NCBI GenBank assembly: GCA_030639555.1 | Contig: DAOWCM010000015.1 | Span: 1 to 16,531 of the forward strand | From: Candidatus Eiseniibacteriota bacterium | GTDB taxonomy: Bacteria > Joyebacterota > Joyebacteria > Joyebacterales > Joyebacteraceae | Length of the DNA: 16,531 bases | Direction: 5' to 3' | Part shown: positions 6,882 to 14,930 of the stretch, one piece after another | How positions within the stretch are numbered: the stretch's first letter is position 1 | Layout of the letters: each line of letters starts with the position of its first letter | Position numbers and translations under genes: made by a program | The notes under the pieces: generated by a model | Databases searched by the model: none | What the model was told of the DNA's origin: nothing | The model's input: only the letters and a program-made list of their open reading frames with translations

Positions 6882-7688
6882 TCACTGCTGGCCGTGCGTC
6901 ACTGTCTCCAGCGGCTCCGCGGCCACGTTGTCGAACATCAGCTCCTTGGCCAGCTGGATGTAGCTCTCGGAGCCCGCTGATAGAATATCGTAAAGGATAA
7001 TCGGTTGACCGAAGCTGGGCGCCTCTCCCAGTCGCACATTCCTTGGGATTATCGCCTCGTACACTCTGTCGCCAAAGAAGCGCCGCGCCTCGTCCGCCAC
7101 CTGGCGCGCAAGGTTCAGACGTCCGTCGTACATCGTCAGGAGGATGCCCTCGATTCGGAGCGACGAATTGAGGTTCCTCTGAACCAGGCGGATGCTGTTG
7201 AGGAGTTGGCCCAGCCCCTCGAGCGCGTAGTACTCGCACTGGATGGGTACGATGACGCTGTCGGCCGCGGTCAGTGTGTTGACCGTCAGCAGGCCTAGCG
7301 AGGGGGGGCAATCGATGAAGACGTAGTGGTAGTCGTTTCGGATGGGGTCGAGAGCCCGCTTGAGCCGCGTCTCGCGCGCCATTACGTTCACCAGCTCAAC
7401 CTCAGCTCCGATGAGGCGCGGGTGCGCCGGCAGAACATGCAGGAACGGGAAGTTGGGAGCGGGCAGAATGGCGTCGTTGATAGCCGCTTCTCCTATGAGC
7501 ACCTCGTAGACGCTGGCCTGCACGTCGTCCCTCGAGATACCCAGGCCGCTCGTGGCGTTGGCCTGGGGATCTATGTCAATGAGCAGCGTGGGGCGCTCGG
7601 CCACTGCTGTACATGCTGAGAGGTTGACAGCAGTGGTGGTCTTCCCGACGCCGCCCTTCTGGTTAGCAATAGCGATGATGCGACCCAT
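6882..7688 (-). CDS. parA: Chromosome-partitioning ATPase ParA (Soj family)
   Basis: This 268-residue ATPase dimerises on DNA with ATP and is released by ParB, moving origins apart. The deviant Walker A motif KGGVGKTT with its signature lysine is at 11-18 in MGRIIAIANQKGGVGKTTTA. LLIDIDPQANATSGLG is the switch I region (about 35-50), and YVFIDCPPSLG the Walker B region (about 122-132). Length and start match chromosomal Soj/ParA rather than plasmid ParA, which has an extra N-terminal domain. The ATG at 7686-7688 has a GGGG-type ribosome site about six bases upstream. The gene heads the parAB unit, 210 bp from rsmG, with its own promoter and a perfect DnaA box in its leader. Confidence 0.97.
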   Translation of the reverse strand: MGRIIAIANQKGGVGKTTTAVNLSACTAVAERPTLLIDIDPQANATSGLGISRDDVQASVYEVLIGEAAINDAILPAPNFPFLHVLPAHPRLIGAEVELVNVMARETRLKRALDPIRNDYHYVFIDCPPSLGLLTVNTLTAADSVIVPIQCEYYALEGLGQLLNSIRLVQRNLNSSLRIEGILLTMYDGRLNLARQVADEARRFFGDRVYEAIIPRNVRLGEAPSFGQPIILYDILSAGSESYIQLAKELMFDNVAAEPLETVTHGQQ

Positions 7689-7700
7689 GCGTACCCCGCG

Positions 7701-7709
7701 TGTGGATAA
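7701..7709 (-). promoter_or_regulatory. Perfect DnaA box in the parA leader
   Basis: TGTGGATAA on the plus strand is the exact reverse complement of the consensus DnaA box TTATCCACA. It lies 12 bp before the parA start codon, inside the leader of the predicted parAB transcript. The sequence match is direct; DnaA binding is inferred. Confidence 0.65.
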
Positions 7710-7759
7710 AGTTCGTCTATCAACGTGCCGTCGAGTGAGGATGCTGGGAAGATGCTAGG

Positions 7760-7787
7760 AGAATACAGGCAAGCGAAGCGGTGTCAA
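7760..7787 (-). promoter_or_regulatory. Sigma-70-type promoter of parAB
   Basis: On the minus strand a consensus -35 TTGACA (7782-7787) and a -10 TATTCT (7760-7765) are separated by 16 bp. Transcription would begin near 7753, leaving a leader of about 65 bases. Perfect DnaA boxes lie in that leader (7701-7709) and 24 bp upstream of the -35 (7812-7820), so parAB may respond to DnaA. Confidence 0.6.
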
Positions 7788-7811
7788 GAGAGAAGTTGGG
7801 AGTAGTAGGAG

Positions 7812-7820
7812 TTATCCACA
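7812..7820 (+). promoter_or_regulatory. Perfect DnaA box upstream of the parAB promoter
   Basis: TTATCCACA is an exact match to the DnaA box consensus. It stands 24 bp upstream of the parAB -35 hexamer and 44 bp from the nearest parS site. It faces the opposite way to the perfect box at 7701-7709. Binding is inferred from sequence alone. Confidence 0.65.
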
Positions 7821-7864
7821 GCTTTCTTCGCGCGAGTCAGAGAACTACAGGGTGCCTGCCGTGG

Positions 7865-7880
7865 CGTTTCACGTGAAACA
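7865..7880 (-). promoter_or_regulatory. parS: parS site 1 (ParB binding site)
   Basis: CGTTTCACGTGAAACA differs from the consensus parS TGTTTCACGTGAAACA only at the first base. It lies 19 bp beyond the rsmG stop, in the gap before parA. It is the exact reverse complement of site 2, whose equivalent base is 50 bp away. ParB encoded just to the left should load here. Confidence 0.9.
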
Positions 7881-7898
7881 GTGGAGTGCGAGGGGGTC

Positions 7899-8555
7899 CT
7901 ACTCGTCCGTCGTTTGTTTCACGTGAAACGCCACGAACGTCGTCGCGCGGTCGAGCCCCGGCAACGTGATTGTCCTTGTGCGTACGATCTCAGCTCCCTC
8001 CTGCGCCGCGACCACCCGCACGCCCTCTATCTCGTCGCCCCAAAGTGGCCCCTTGAAAAGGACGAGCTCTCCACCTGGAGCCACCAGCCTCAAGCATGAC
8101 GCAAGGACAGCCTTAGTGCTCCCGAGCGCCCTGGCTACCACCAGCCCGAACTGCATGTGGCCTCGCAGTTCCTCCACCCGCCCGTGGACCACTGTCACAT
8201 TCTCCAGCCCAAGCCGTCTCTTCACGTCCTTCAGAAAGACAATCTTGCTCCTGCGGGAGTCCACGACCGTGACGCTCGCCTCCGGTCTCATGATCGCCAC
8301 CACCACACCCGGGAAACCCGCACCACTCCCGAGGTCTCCCAGGCTACCCTGGCACGGGTCCGCAAACGAGAGCATCGCCGCCGAGTCCACGAAGTGCTCG
8401 CCGAGGCTCCCCAGCGAACGCCTCGAGACCACATTGATCTGCCGTGACGCCCGGAGGATCGCCTGGCCATATGCCGTGAGCAGCACTGCCTGTTCTTCGG
8501 ACAGCGGGCCCACCACGGTCTCGATGCTCTCGCGCGGCAGCGAGAAGTCCACCAC
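7899..8555 (-). CDS. rsmG: 16S rRNA (guanine-527-N7)-methyltransferase RsmG
   Basis: RsmG (GidB) methylates N7 of G527 in 16S rRNA using S-adenosylmethionine. From the chosen start it has 218 residues, a normal length. The SAM-binding loop is seen in GDLGSGAGFPGVVVAI, followed by VTVVDSRRSKIVFLKDVKRR, VVARALGSTKAVL and LVAPGGELVLFKGP, all typical of the family. The end, FVAFHVKQTTDE, is encoded partly by parS site 2. A GTG at 8553-8555 has an AGGAG Shine-Dalgarno (8563-8567) seven bases upstream and is preferred. A TTG at 8583-8585 would add ten residues without a clear ribosome site. It lies 97 bp after mnmG; no promoter was seen in that gap, so it is probably cotranscribed with mnmG. Confidence 0.93.
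   Translation of the reverse strand: MVDFSLPRESIETVVGPLSEEQAVLLTAYGQAILRASRQINVVSRRSLGSLGEHFVDSAAMLSFADPCQGSLGDLGSGAGFPGVVVAIMRPEASVTVVDSRRSKIVFLKDVKRRLGLENVTVVHGRVEELRGHMQFGLVVARALGSTKAVLASCLRLVAPGGELVLFKGPLWGDEIEGVRVVAAQEGAEIVRTRTITLPGLDRATTFVAFHVKQTTDE
7915..7930 (+). promoter_or_regulatory. parS: parS site 2, inside the 3' end of rsmG
   Basis: TGTTTCACGTGAAACG differs from the consensus only at the last base. It overlaps rsmG codons for FHVKQ near the C-terminus, so the same bases serve as protein code and ParB site. It is identical to site 1 read in the other direction. Confidence 0.9.
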
Positions 8556-8652
8556 TTGTCCACTCCTGCTTTCAGTTGACCACAAGCGCGCGTACTGCTT
8601 CTACGCCCGTCTCGTACGATTGGCGTGTCGTGCGCGCTTCCACGGGGCGGTC

Positions 8653-10533
8653 CTACTGTCTCGCGCTGCGCGACTTCAGGTGGATAAGCAACACGCCCAG
8701 GTCAGCAGGACTGACGCCCGGAATCCTTCCCGCCTGGCCGATCGTGCGCGGCCTGATGTCCCTCAGCTTCTGCCCCGCCTCTGTGGACAGCCCGTGCACA
8801 ACGGCGTAGTCCATGTCGTGCGGCAACCGCCAATTTTCGTGGCGGCTGAGCTGCTCGATCCGTTCTTTCTCCCGGGAGATGTAGCCTCGGTACTTCACCT
8901 CGATCTCCACGTGCTCCGCCACGTCTGGAGGAAGAGCGACACCGGGCGGGCACAACTCCAGAATGTCCCCGTACCCAATCTCGGGACGTGCGAGGAGTCG
9001 CCCGGCCGTCACGGGCTCTCTGAGCAGGCTCGCTCCTCGCGCAGCCAGCAGTACATTGGCCCGTGTCGGACTGACCTTCGCCTCCCGCAGTCTCTTCTTC
9101 TCACAGTCGGCCAGCTGCTGGCGCTTCTCTACCCGGGCAAGTGCGGCGTCAGAGGCCAGCCCCAGTTCGTGACCTAGCCGCGTGAGCCGCATGTCAGCAT
9201 TGTCGTGCCTGAGCACCAAGCGGTGCTCCGCACGACTCGTGAACATCCGGTACGGCTCGTCAGCGCCTTTGGTCACCAGATCGTCGATGAGAACGCCGAT
9301 GTAGGCCTGTGACCGTCGAAGCACCACGGCTTCCTTTGAGGCCAGCTTCCGGTGCGCATTAATGCCGGCGAGCAATCCCTGGGCCGCGGCCTCCTCATAT
9401 CCGGACGTGCCGTTGATCTGGCCCGCCAGGAACAGACCCCTAACGTGTTTCACTTCCAGAGACCCATCCAGCTCCCTGGGATCGACGAAATCGTACTCCA
9501 CCGCGTACCCCGGACGCAGCAGCCGCGCCTCCTCCAACCCCCTCAGACTCCGTATCATCTCCACCTGTATGTCGTACGGAAGGCTCGTCGACAGACCATT
9601 CAGATAGATCACATCCCCCGCGCGCGTTTCCGGCTCGAGGATGACCCTGTGCGAGTCGCGCTCCGGAAATCGCACCACCTTGTCCTCGATCGACGGACAG
9701 TAGCGTGGTCCAATCCCGGTGATCCTTCCAGTGAAGAGCGGCGACCTGTCAAGGCCGCGCTCGATAACTCTGTGCGTATCGGCTGTTGTGGCACTGATGT
9801 GGCAGGGGAGCTGGTCAACCTCCAGGGCCTGCGTTGCGAACGAGAAGGCAACCGGCGGATCGTCTCCGTGCTGCGCCACCAGCGCTTCCCACCTGACGCT
9901 CCCGGCCTCCACCCGCGCGGGCGTCCCGGTCTTGAGGCGCCCCATGCCCAGACGCAACTTCCGCAGGCTGTCTGTGAGGTTCCTGGCCGCGGGTTCCCCC
10001 GACCTGCCTCCTCTCCACTGTCGCGCCCCTACATGTAGTGTGCCACACAGAAACGTCCCTGTTGTCAAGATAACTACAGGACCGCGTATCTCCTCCCGAT
10101 GTGCCAACCCCACACCATTGACACGTCCAGCGACTGTCAGGAGTTCTTCTACTCTGCCGGCGACCAGTGTCACGTTGGGCTCTACCGTGAGTGCGGTCAG
10201 CATCCTGGCGCGGTACGCGTCCTTATCAGCCTGGGCCCTGGGGGACCTGACCGCGGGACCCTTGCCGGTGTTGAGCATCCGGAACTGGAGGCCCGTGTCG
10301 TCAATGGCTCGGGCCATCTCACCACCCAGCGCGTCGATCTCCCGGACCAGCTGTCCCTTGGCGAGACCCCCGATGGCCGGATTGCAGGGCATCTCGGCGA
10401 CATGCCGCCGGGAGATCGTGATGACGGCCACGCGCCGCCCGAGCCGAGCCGCGGCCAGCGCGGCCTCGACCGCTGCGTGCCCGGCGCCTACCACGATTAT
10501 GTCGAAATCGCGCTCACTCATTGCGGGACTCAC
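8653..10533 (-). CDS. mnmG: tRNA uridine-5-carboxymethylaminomethyl modification enzyme MnmG (GidA)
   Basis: MnmG is the FAD-dependent partner of MnmE; together they add carboxymethylaminomethyl (or aminomethyl) groups to U34 of certain tRNAs. The 626-residue protein has the FAD Rossmann motif GAGHAAVEAA at 16-25, where most relatives have GxGHAG. The MPCNPAIGGLAKG motif with C50 and RYCPSIEDKVVRF with the second conserved cysteine follow, then the C-terminal helical domain ending GRIPGVSPADLGVLLIHLK. The GTG at 10531-10533 overlaps the mnmE stop by 4 bp, suggesting coupling. An ATG four codons downstream (10519-10521) gives a start closer to family practice (MSERDFDIIVVGAGHA). Neither has a strong Shine-Dalgarno. 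Confidence 0.96.
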   Translation of the reverse strand: MSPAMSERDFDIIVVGAGHAAVEAALAAARLGRRVAVITISRRHVAEMPCNPAIGGLAKGQLVREIDALGGEMARAIDDTGLQFRMLNTGKGPAVRSPRAQADKDAYRARMLTALTVEPNVTLVAGRVEELLTVAGRVNGVGLAHREEIRGPVVILTTGTFLCGTLHVGARQWRGGRSGEPAARNLTDSLRKLRLGMGRLKTGTPARVEAGSVRWEALVAQHGDDPPVAFSFATQALEVDQLPCHISATTADTHRVIERGLDRSPLFTGRITGIGPRYCPSIEDKVVRFPERDSHRVILEPETRAGDVIYLNGLSTSLPYDIQVEMIRSLRGLEEARLLRPGYAVEYDFVDPRELDGSLEVKHVRGLFLAGQINGTSGYEEAAAQGLLAGINAHRKLASKEAVVLRRSQAYIGVLIDDLVTKGADEPYRMFTSRAEHRLVLRHDNADMRLTRLGHELGLASDAALARVEKRQQLADCEKKRLREAKVSPTRANVLLAARGASLLREPVTAGRLLARPEIGYGDILELCPPGVALPPDVAEHVEIEVKYRGYISREKERIEQLSRHENWRLPHDMDYAVVHGLSTEAGQKLRDIRPRTIGQAGRIPGVSPADLGVLLIHLKSRSARQ

Positions 10534-11933
10534 TTGCCAACACAGAAACGTTCAAATATGTGTTGGAGGACATCTTCAGGCGTTGTCTCCCCTGTTATCT
10601 CACCAAGAGCCGCCGTGGCATCTGCGAGCTCTGCTCCCACCAGCTCGAATGGCGCGCCCTCGTCGAGCAGCGTGTCCACGCGGTACAGGCACGCTTTGAC
10701 GCGTCGCAGCGCCCCGGCGTGCCTGAGGTTCGACACCAGAGCCTCGGCCGAGTGAGAGGGTCCCAGCGACGCCTCGGCCAGTATGGAACGCAGCTCCCTG
10801 AGCCCCTCGCCTGTAAGCGACGACACCCACATCACCGCTGGAACCGCGGGCTCATTGCCGGAGTCCTCGCCACAGAACAGCTCGGCGAAATCCTGGGCTT
10901 CGGCGCCGCGACCGAGGTCAACCTTGTTCGCGACCACGATCGTCGCTCGCCGATCGAGAGCGGCCGCAATCACCGCGTCCTCCCCGTCGGGTGGTGCCGA
11001 TGAGTCTACTACGAGCACGGACAGCACCGCGCCGCGGGCTGCGGCCCGCGCTCTCTCCACGCCGGCGCGCTCGGCCTCGTCCGCGGTCTCCCTCCACCCG
11101 GCCGTATCTACCAGGCGCATCGGGACGCCGTCGATGTGCAGGCACTCCTCAATGGCGTCTCTCGTCGTCCCTGGCGAGGACGTGACGATCGATCGATCCC
11201 GCATCAGAAGAGCATTCATCAGGCTGGATTTCCCGACGTTCGGCTTCCCTACAAGCGCGATAGAAACGCCGTCGCGCACTGCCGCACCGACCGCGCAGTT
11301 CTCGAGCAACACCTCAACCTGGTCTCGCGCGGTCTGACTCAGCGGTCCAATCGCCTCGAGCGCGGCCCGCGCATCCACATCCTCGGGGAAGTCGATCGCT
11401 GCTTCTGTCTCGCTCCTCATAGAGAGGAGGGTGCTGCGAACCTCAGTGATCAGGCCGGATAGCCCGCCCTCGAGTTGTCCCAGTGCCATCTCGAGACCCC
11501 TGGGGGTCTCCGCCGCCACGATGTCGGCGACCGCTTCCGCCTGGACAAGATCCAGCCGTCCTCCCAGATAGGCTCTCTCCGTGAACTCCCCACGACGAGC
11601 ATGCCGCGCCCCGGCCTCGAGACACACGGCCAGAACGCGCCGTGCGGGGACCGGGCCCGCGTGGCAGCCGAATTCAATCATATGTTCTGTGGTATATGTG
11701 TGGGGCGCCAACATGACGGTCGCGAGAACCTCATCGACCTCACGACCTTCGCCGTCAACGATGCGACCGTAGTGCACGGTGTGGGTGAGGCAGTCGGCCA
11801 GAGGCCGCCTGCCACGGAACACGCTGTCCGCTATCTGGAGCGCCCGGTCACCCGACAGCCGGACCAGGGCGACCGCTCCTGGGCCCAGTGCGGTGGAGAT
11901 CGCTGCGATAGTATCCCCGGGCAGGTGTTTCAT
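10530..11933 (-). CDS. mnmE: tRNA modification GTPase MnmE (TrmE)
   Basis: MnmE is the GTPase partner of MnmG in tRNA U34 modification and uses tetrahydrofolate-bound one-carbon units. The 467-residue protein has the N-terminal folate-binding domain starting GDTIAAISTALGPGAVALVRLSG, with the CHAG segment at 90-93 (usually CHGG). The G domain sits inside the helical domain: G1 GKPNVGKS 229-236, G2 PGTTRD 254-259, G3 DTAG 276-279, G4 NKVD 336-339 and the G5 region SSLTGEG 371-377. It ends FCVGK, with the conserved C-terminal cysteine of the FC(I/V)GK motif. The ATG at 11931-11933 lies 30 bp after khpB; the ribosome site is weak (GGGAA). Confidence 0.96.
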   Translation of the reverse strand: MKHLPGDTIAAISTALGPGAVALVRLSGDRALQIADSVFRGRRPLADCLTHTVHYGRIVDGEGREVDEVLATVMLAPHTYTTEHMIEFGCHAGPVPARRVLAVCLEAGARHARRGEFTERAYLGGRLDLVQAEAVADIVAAETPRGLEMALGQLEGGLSGLITEVRSTLLSMRSETEAAIDFPEDVDARAALEAIGPLSQTARDQVEVLLENCAVGAAVRDGVSIALVGKPNVGKSSLMNALLMRDRSIVTSSPGTTRDAIEECLHIDGVPMRLVDTAGWRETADEAERAGVERARAAARGAVLSVLVVDSSAPPDGEDAVIAAALDRRATIVVANKVDLGRGAEAQDFAELFCGEDSGNEPAVPAVMWVSSLTGEGLRELRSILAEASLGPSHSAEALVSNLRHAGALRRVKACLYRVDTLLDEGAPFELVGAELADATAALGEITGETTPEDVLQHIFERFCVGK

Positions 11934-11963
11934 CGCTTCATTCCCGGCCGGCAGACGCCTGCC

Positions 11964-12653
11964 CTACTTCCGTTTGGGCTGCCTCCGTCTCCGCCTCTGC
12001 CCGCCTCTGTTCCTGCTCTTGCTGCCGCCCTTCGCAGGCGCAACGACGATGCTCTTGACGCGTCCCTGTCCGATGCTCCGAGTCTCGACAGCGGGGTCCG
12101 ATTTGAGAACCGCATGTATGATGCTGCGATCGGTCGCATCCATAGGCTCGGTCGTGACCTGTTTCTTTGCGGCCTTGACCTGCTCGGCGAGCGACAGGGC
12201 CTTGCTCTTGAGGAAGTCCCCCCGGCGCCTCTTGTACCCGCTGACGTCCAGGATGATCTTCGGGCTCTTCTTGCTGCCGCGCTGGAGCATGCGGTTCGCC
12301 ACGTACTCGAGCGCGCTCAGCGTATTGCCGCCCTTGCCGATCAGGAGACCATCAGACCCGGCCGTCTCTATGTCGATGATCAGCGTGTTCCTCTCTTCTG
12401 TAACGTGAAGCTGGGAGCTCAAGCGCATCAACCTCAGCAGGTCGGCCACGATCTCCTCAGCCCGTGCCCGCACACTCACGCGCTGCGACACGGCCACCCT
12501 CGCCGGAGCTCCTCCAAAGAGTCCAAGGAAACTCTTCCGGCCGCGCTCTATCACCTCGATGTTCGCCTGCTCGCTCGCGATCCCGAACTTCGCCAGCGCG
12601 CGCGCTGTCGCCTCGGTCACGCTTTTCCCTGATGCCTCGACGATTCGCGTCAT
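11964..12653 (-). CDS. khpB: RNA-binding protein KhpB/Jag (Jag-N, KH and R3H domains)
   Basis: This 229-residue protein has the three-domain KhpB (Jag, EloR) layout. Jag-N at 1-52 includes VEASGKSVTEATARALAKFG and KSFLGLFG. The KH domain at about 80-160 carries the GKGG loop at 106-109 in DGLLIGKGGNTLSALEYVAN. The R3H domain at about 165-205 has R176 and H180 in DRSIIHAVL. Family members bind RNA and influence cell elongation and division in Gram-positive bacteria. The last 23 residues form a disordered basic tail ending QRRRRRQPKRK, longer and more basic than in typical relatives. The ATG at 12651-12653 has a strong AGGAGG Shine-Dalgarno. It lies 39 bp after yidC, its usual neighbour. Confidence 0.94.
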   Translation of the reverse strand: MTRIVEASGKSVTEATARALAKFGIASEQANIEVIERGRKSFLGLFGGAPARVAVSQRVSVRARAEEIVADLLRLMRLSSQLHVTEERNTLIIDIETAGSDGLLIGKGGNTLSALEYVANRMLQRGSKKSPKIILDVSGYKRRRGDFLKSKALSLAEQVKAAKKQVTTEPMDATDRSIIHAVLKSDPAVETRSIGQGRVKSIVVAPAKGGSKSRNRGGQRRRRRQPKRK

Positions 12654-12692
12654 TCGATGTCCTCCTCCTGCTGCCCCGTGGGTCGATGCGTC

Positions 12693-14573
12693 CTACTTCT
12701 TCTTGCGACGTCGTCGTCGGCCGCGCTTGCTGCGACTCGTGTTCGATGACTGCGGCGTCCGACGGGTCTCATCGACGGTCTCGGTCGCCTCGAACGCAGG
12801 CAGCGCGGTGACGGAAGCAGGTCCGCTTTCAGGAACACCTTCCGGGGCAGCGGCATCGGGTGGTGACACGCCCACGGCGGCCGCGGGGCCACGGTGGATG
12901 TAGTACTGCTGTCCGATGCTCAGGATGGTGTTCACCAGCCAGTAGATCACGAGGCCAGCCGCGAAGTTGTAGAAGAGCACCGTGAAGAGGATGGGCATCA
13001 TCTTCGCGACGCCAGCCTGGCTGGGATCCGATGTGGTGAACTTCTGCTGCACGAGCATTCCGAGGCCCATGAGCAGAGGGAGCACGTGAATCGGGAATCC
13101 GGCTATTGCTGCGATCGTGTCCGGCTGTGAGAGATCGGTCATCCACAACATGAACGGTGCGCCTCGGAGCTCGATGGTCGTTCTGAGCACCTGGAAGAGC
13201 GCGATGAAAACGGGCATCTGCAAGATCATGGGAAGGCAGCTGCCCAAAGGGTTCACTTTCTCCTTCTTGTACAGCTCCATCTGCGCTTTGGCCAGTCCCT
13301 CCTTGTTGTCCGCGTACTGGTCCTTGAGGGCATTGAGCTTCGGCTGCACGTCCTGCATCCGCTTCATCTCGGTGAAGCTCTTGTGTGTTAGCCTGTAGAA
13401 GAGAAGCTTCGTCACGACGGAGATGAGGATGATCACCAGGCCGTAGTTCGGGATGTACTCGTGTCCCCAGACCAGCGCCTTGAGGAGCAGAACCGACAGC
13501 GGTCTCGTCAAACTCCACCCCATGTCGATCGCCCGCTCGAGCCCCACGCCCGTCGCCGATACCTCGCGGTAGTCCTGGGGGCCCGCAAACACGCGGAACA
13601 TGACCGACGTGCCCTCGCCCTCTATCGGCACCGCGGCTCTGAAACCGACGCTCCGCGCTTCCTTGTCCCCTATCGCACGTGTTTCACTGCACGTGACGCC
13701 CACCGGCGCGACCGCCGCCATGAAGTAGCGCGACTGTGTCGTCACCCATTCGATGACCCCTACCCGCGGGTACTCCACCCGCTCCTTGAATCGGCCCAGG
13801 CCGTCCTTCGCAATGCCTCCGTCGACCCGCACGACTGACGCAGGCGCTTTGCCGTCCTCCTTCGCCTCCGTCGGCGTCACACCCGGCCATCCGATCCAGA
13901 GGGAACGCCTTCCGGAAGGATCCCGAAGACCCGACACGTCCACGCGCGCGTCGAACGCATAACTGTCGGCGCGGAACGTGTACTCGCGCACGACCGCGAT
14001 GCCGTCCGGGCCTCTCGCGGAGTAGCGCACGACCACTGTCTCACGCCCATCCATCAGGTCAACGTAGGCCGGGCTGTCCGACTCGAACATCCAGTCGTCC
14101 ACTGGCAGCGTCGTCGGGCCGTAGTCCACACTGAGCGCAAGAGCCCGCGAGCCCTCCGATACCAGCGACACCTGCGGTGCCGCGTGGTCCTCCGGGTCGA
14201 GTCGCAGGCGGTACTCCTTCAACTGCCACGACTTGATCGAACCCCCTCGACTAGAGAGCGTGGCCACCCACAGCGGGGCGTCGATCGTAATGGTCCTCTC
14301 CGGAGTCGTCCCCTCCATTGAATCGAGCGTGACCGTCACGTCCTCCGGATGGCCCGCCTCGGCAGCATCCGTATCCGACGTAGTGGAGCCGCGCGCCTCC
14401 CTGTCCACGACGGGGCTTGGACTTCCCGTCGGCGACACAACTACATCGCCGGACGCCTCCATCCCCGCCTGCTCCGCCGCCACCTTCTGCCGTTGCTGGC
14501 TCTGCCAGTAGTTGAAGCCGAACAGCACGACGAAGATGAGAACGACGGCTACAATGGCGCGCTTCTGATCCAT
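12693..14573 (-). CDS. yidC: Membrane protein insertase YidC (diderm type)
   Basis: YidC inserts and folds inner-membrane proteins alone or with SecYEG. The 626-residue protein has an N-terminal membrane helix (residues 5-22, AIVAVVLIFVVLFGFNYW). A low-complexity linker follows, then a periplasmic beta domain at about 90-350. The conserved five-helix core starts near 365 with IPNYGLVIILISVVTKLLFY. It includes YKKEKVNPLGSCLPMILQMP, ELRGAPFMLWMTDLS and a final helix VIYWLVNTILSIGQQYYIHR. The position of the E. coli R366 in the core groove is a lysine (VVTKLLF). The C-terminus ends KRGRRRRRKKK, a polybasic tail likely to touch the ribosome. The ATG at 14571-14573 has GAGGAGG upstream. Confidence 0.97.
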   Translation of the reverse strand: MDQKRAIVAVVLIFVVLFGFNYWQSQQRQKVAAEQAGMEASGDVVVSPTGSPSPVVDREARGSTTSDTDAAEAGHPEDVTVTLDSMEGTTPERTITIDAPLWVATLSSRGGSIKSWQLKEYRLRLDPEDHAAPQVSLVSEGSRALALSVDYGPTTLPVDDWMFESDSPAYVDLMDGRETVVVRYSARGPDGIAVVREYTFRADSYAFDARVDVSGLRDPSGRRSLWIGWPGVTPTEAKEDGKAPASVVRVDGGIAKDGLGRFKERVEYPRVGVIEWVTTQSRYFMAAVAPVGVTCSETRAIGDKEARSVGFRAAVPIEGEGTSVMFRVFAGPQDYREVSATGVGLERAIDMGWSLTRPLSVLLLKALVWGHEYIPNYGLVIILISVVTKLLFYRLTHKSFTEMKRMQDVQPKLNALKDQYADNKEGLAKAQMELYKKEKVNPLGSCLPMILQMPVFIALFQVLRTTIELRGAPFMLWMTDLSQPDTIAAIAGFPIHVLPLLMGLGMLVQQKFTTSDPSQAGVAKMMPILFTVLFYNFAAGLVIYWLVNTILSIGQQYYIHRGPAAAVGVSPPDAAAPEGVPESGPASVTALPAFEATETVDETRRTPQSSNTSRSKRGRRRRRKKK

Positions 14574-14633
14574 TCACGCCTCCTCAAAAGATTTGTTCCG
14601 ATCCCGTCGATTCGTCGCCCAAGCGGGCGCACC

Positions 14634-14846
14634 CTACTCCGGAACGGGATCCTCTCCCCCTTCAGACCAGGGGTTGCAGCGCAGCACCCTGGCCACGGAC
14701 AGCCAGGCACCGCGCACCAATCCGTGTCGCGTGAGAGCCTGTGCGGCGTATTCGGAACAAGAGGGAACATAACGACAGCTGGCAGGTAACAGCGGCGACA
14801 CCAGCTTCTGGTATGCTCGGACGAGCACGACCAGCGCGCTGGTCAT
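14634..14846 (-). CDS. yidD: Membrane protein insertion efficiency factor YidD
   Basis: YidD is a small protein near the membrane that aids YidC-dependent insertion. From this start it has 70 residues and matches the family throughout: YQKLVSPLLPASCRYVPSCS, EYAAQALTRHGLVRGAWLSV and RVLRCNPWSEGG. The three conserved cysteines are present. The start at 14844-14846 is preferred because an AGGAG (14857-14861) lies ten bases upstream and because relatives begin about ten residues before YQKL. A GTG one codon earlier (14847-14849) is seven bases from the same AGGAG and equally possible. ATGs at 14883-14885 and 14871-14873 would give longer proteins with weak ribosome sites. It sits between rnpA and yidC as in most bacteria. 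Confidence 0.93.
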   Translation of the reverse strand: MTSALVVLVRAYQKLVSPLLPASCRYVPSCSEYAAQALTRHGLVRGAWLSVARVLRCNPWSEGGEDPVPE

Positions 14847-14930
14847 CACCAGGGGTCTCCTGGAAGACGCCATGAGTATCGCCATCTTCTTTGATCGTGG
14901 ACCGCCGTCGGGGCCGGTCCCTTTCCCGCG

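Noticed and set aside
7689..7898. parA-rsmG gap as the main oriC because of its two perfect DnaA boxes
   Set aside because: It lacks an AT-rich unwinding segment, and placing the origin here would put the rsmG-to-rpmH genes head-on to replication. The rpmH-dnaA gap fits gene orientation better.
8556..8585. TTG start at 8583-8585 for rsmG
   Set aside because: The added ten residues are unlike RsmG, while the GTG at 8553-8555 has a well-spaced AGGAG.
8679..8687. DnaA-box-like GGTGGATAA inside the 3' end of mnmG
   Set aside because: It is a single 8/9 match in conserved coding sequence; chance or codon constraint explains it. Not listed as a feature.
13677..13697. parS-like string with GTTTCAC and CACGTGA in yidC
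   Set aside because: The two halves are separated by extra bases and do not form the 16-bp palindrome.
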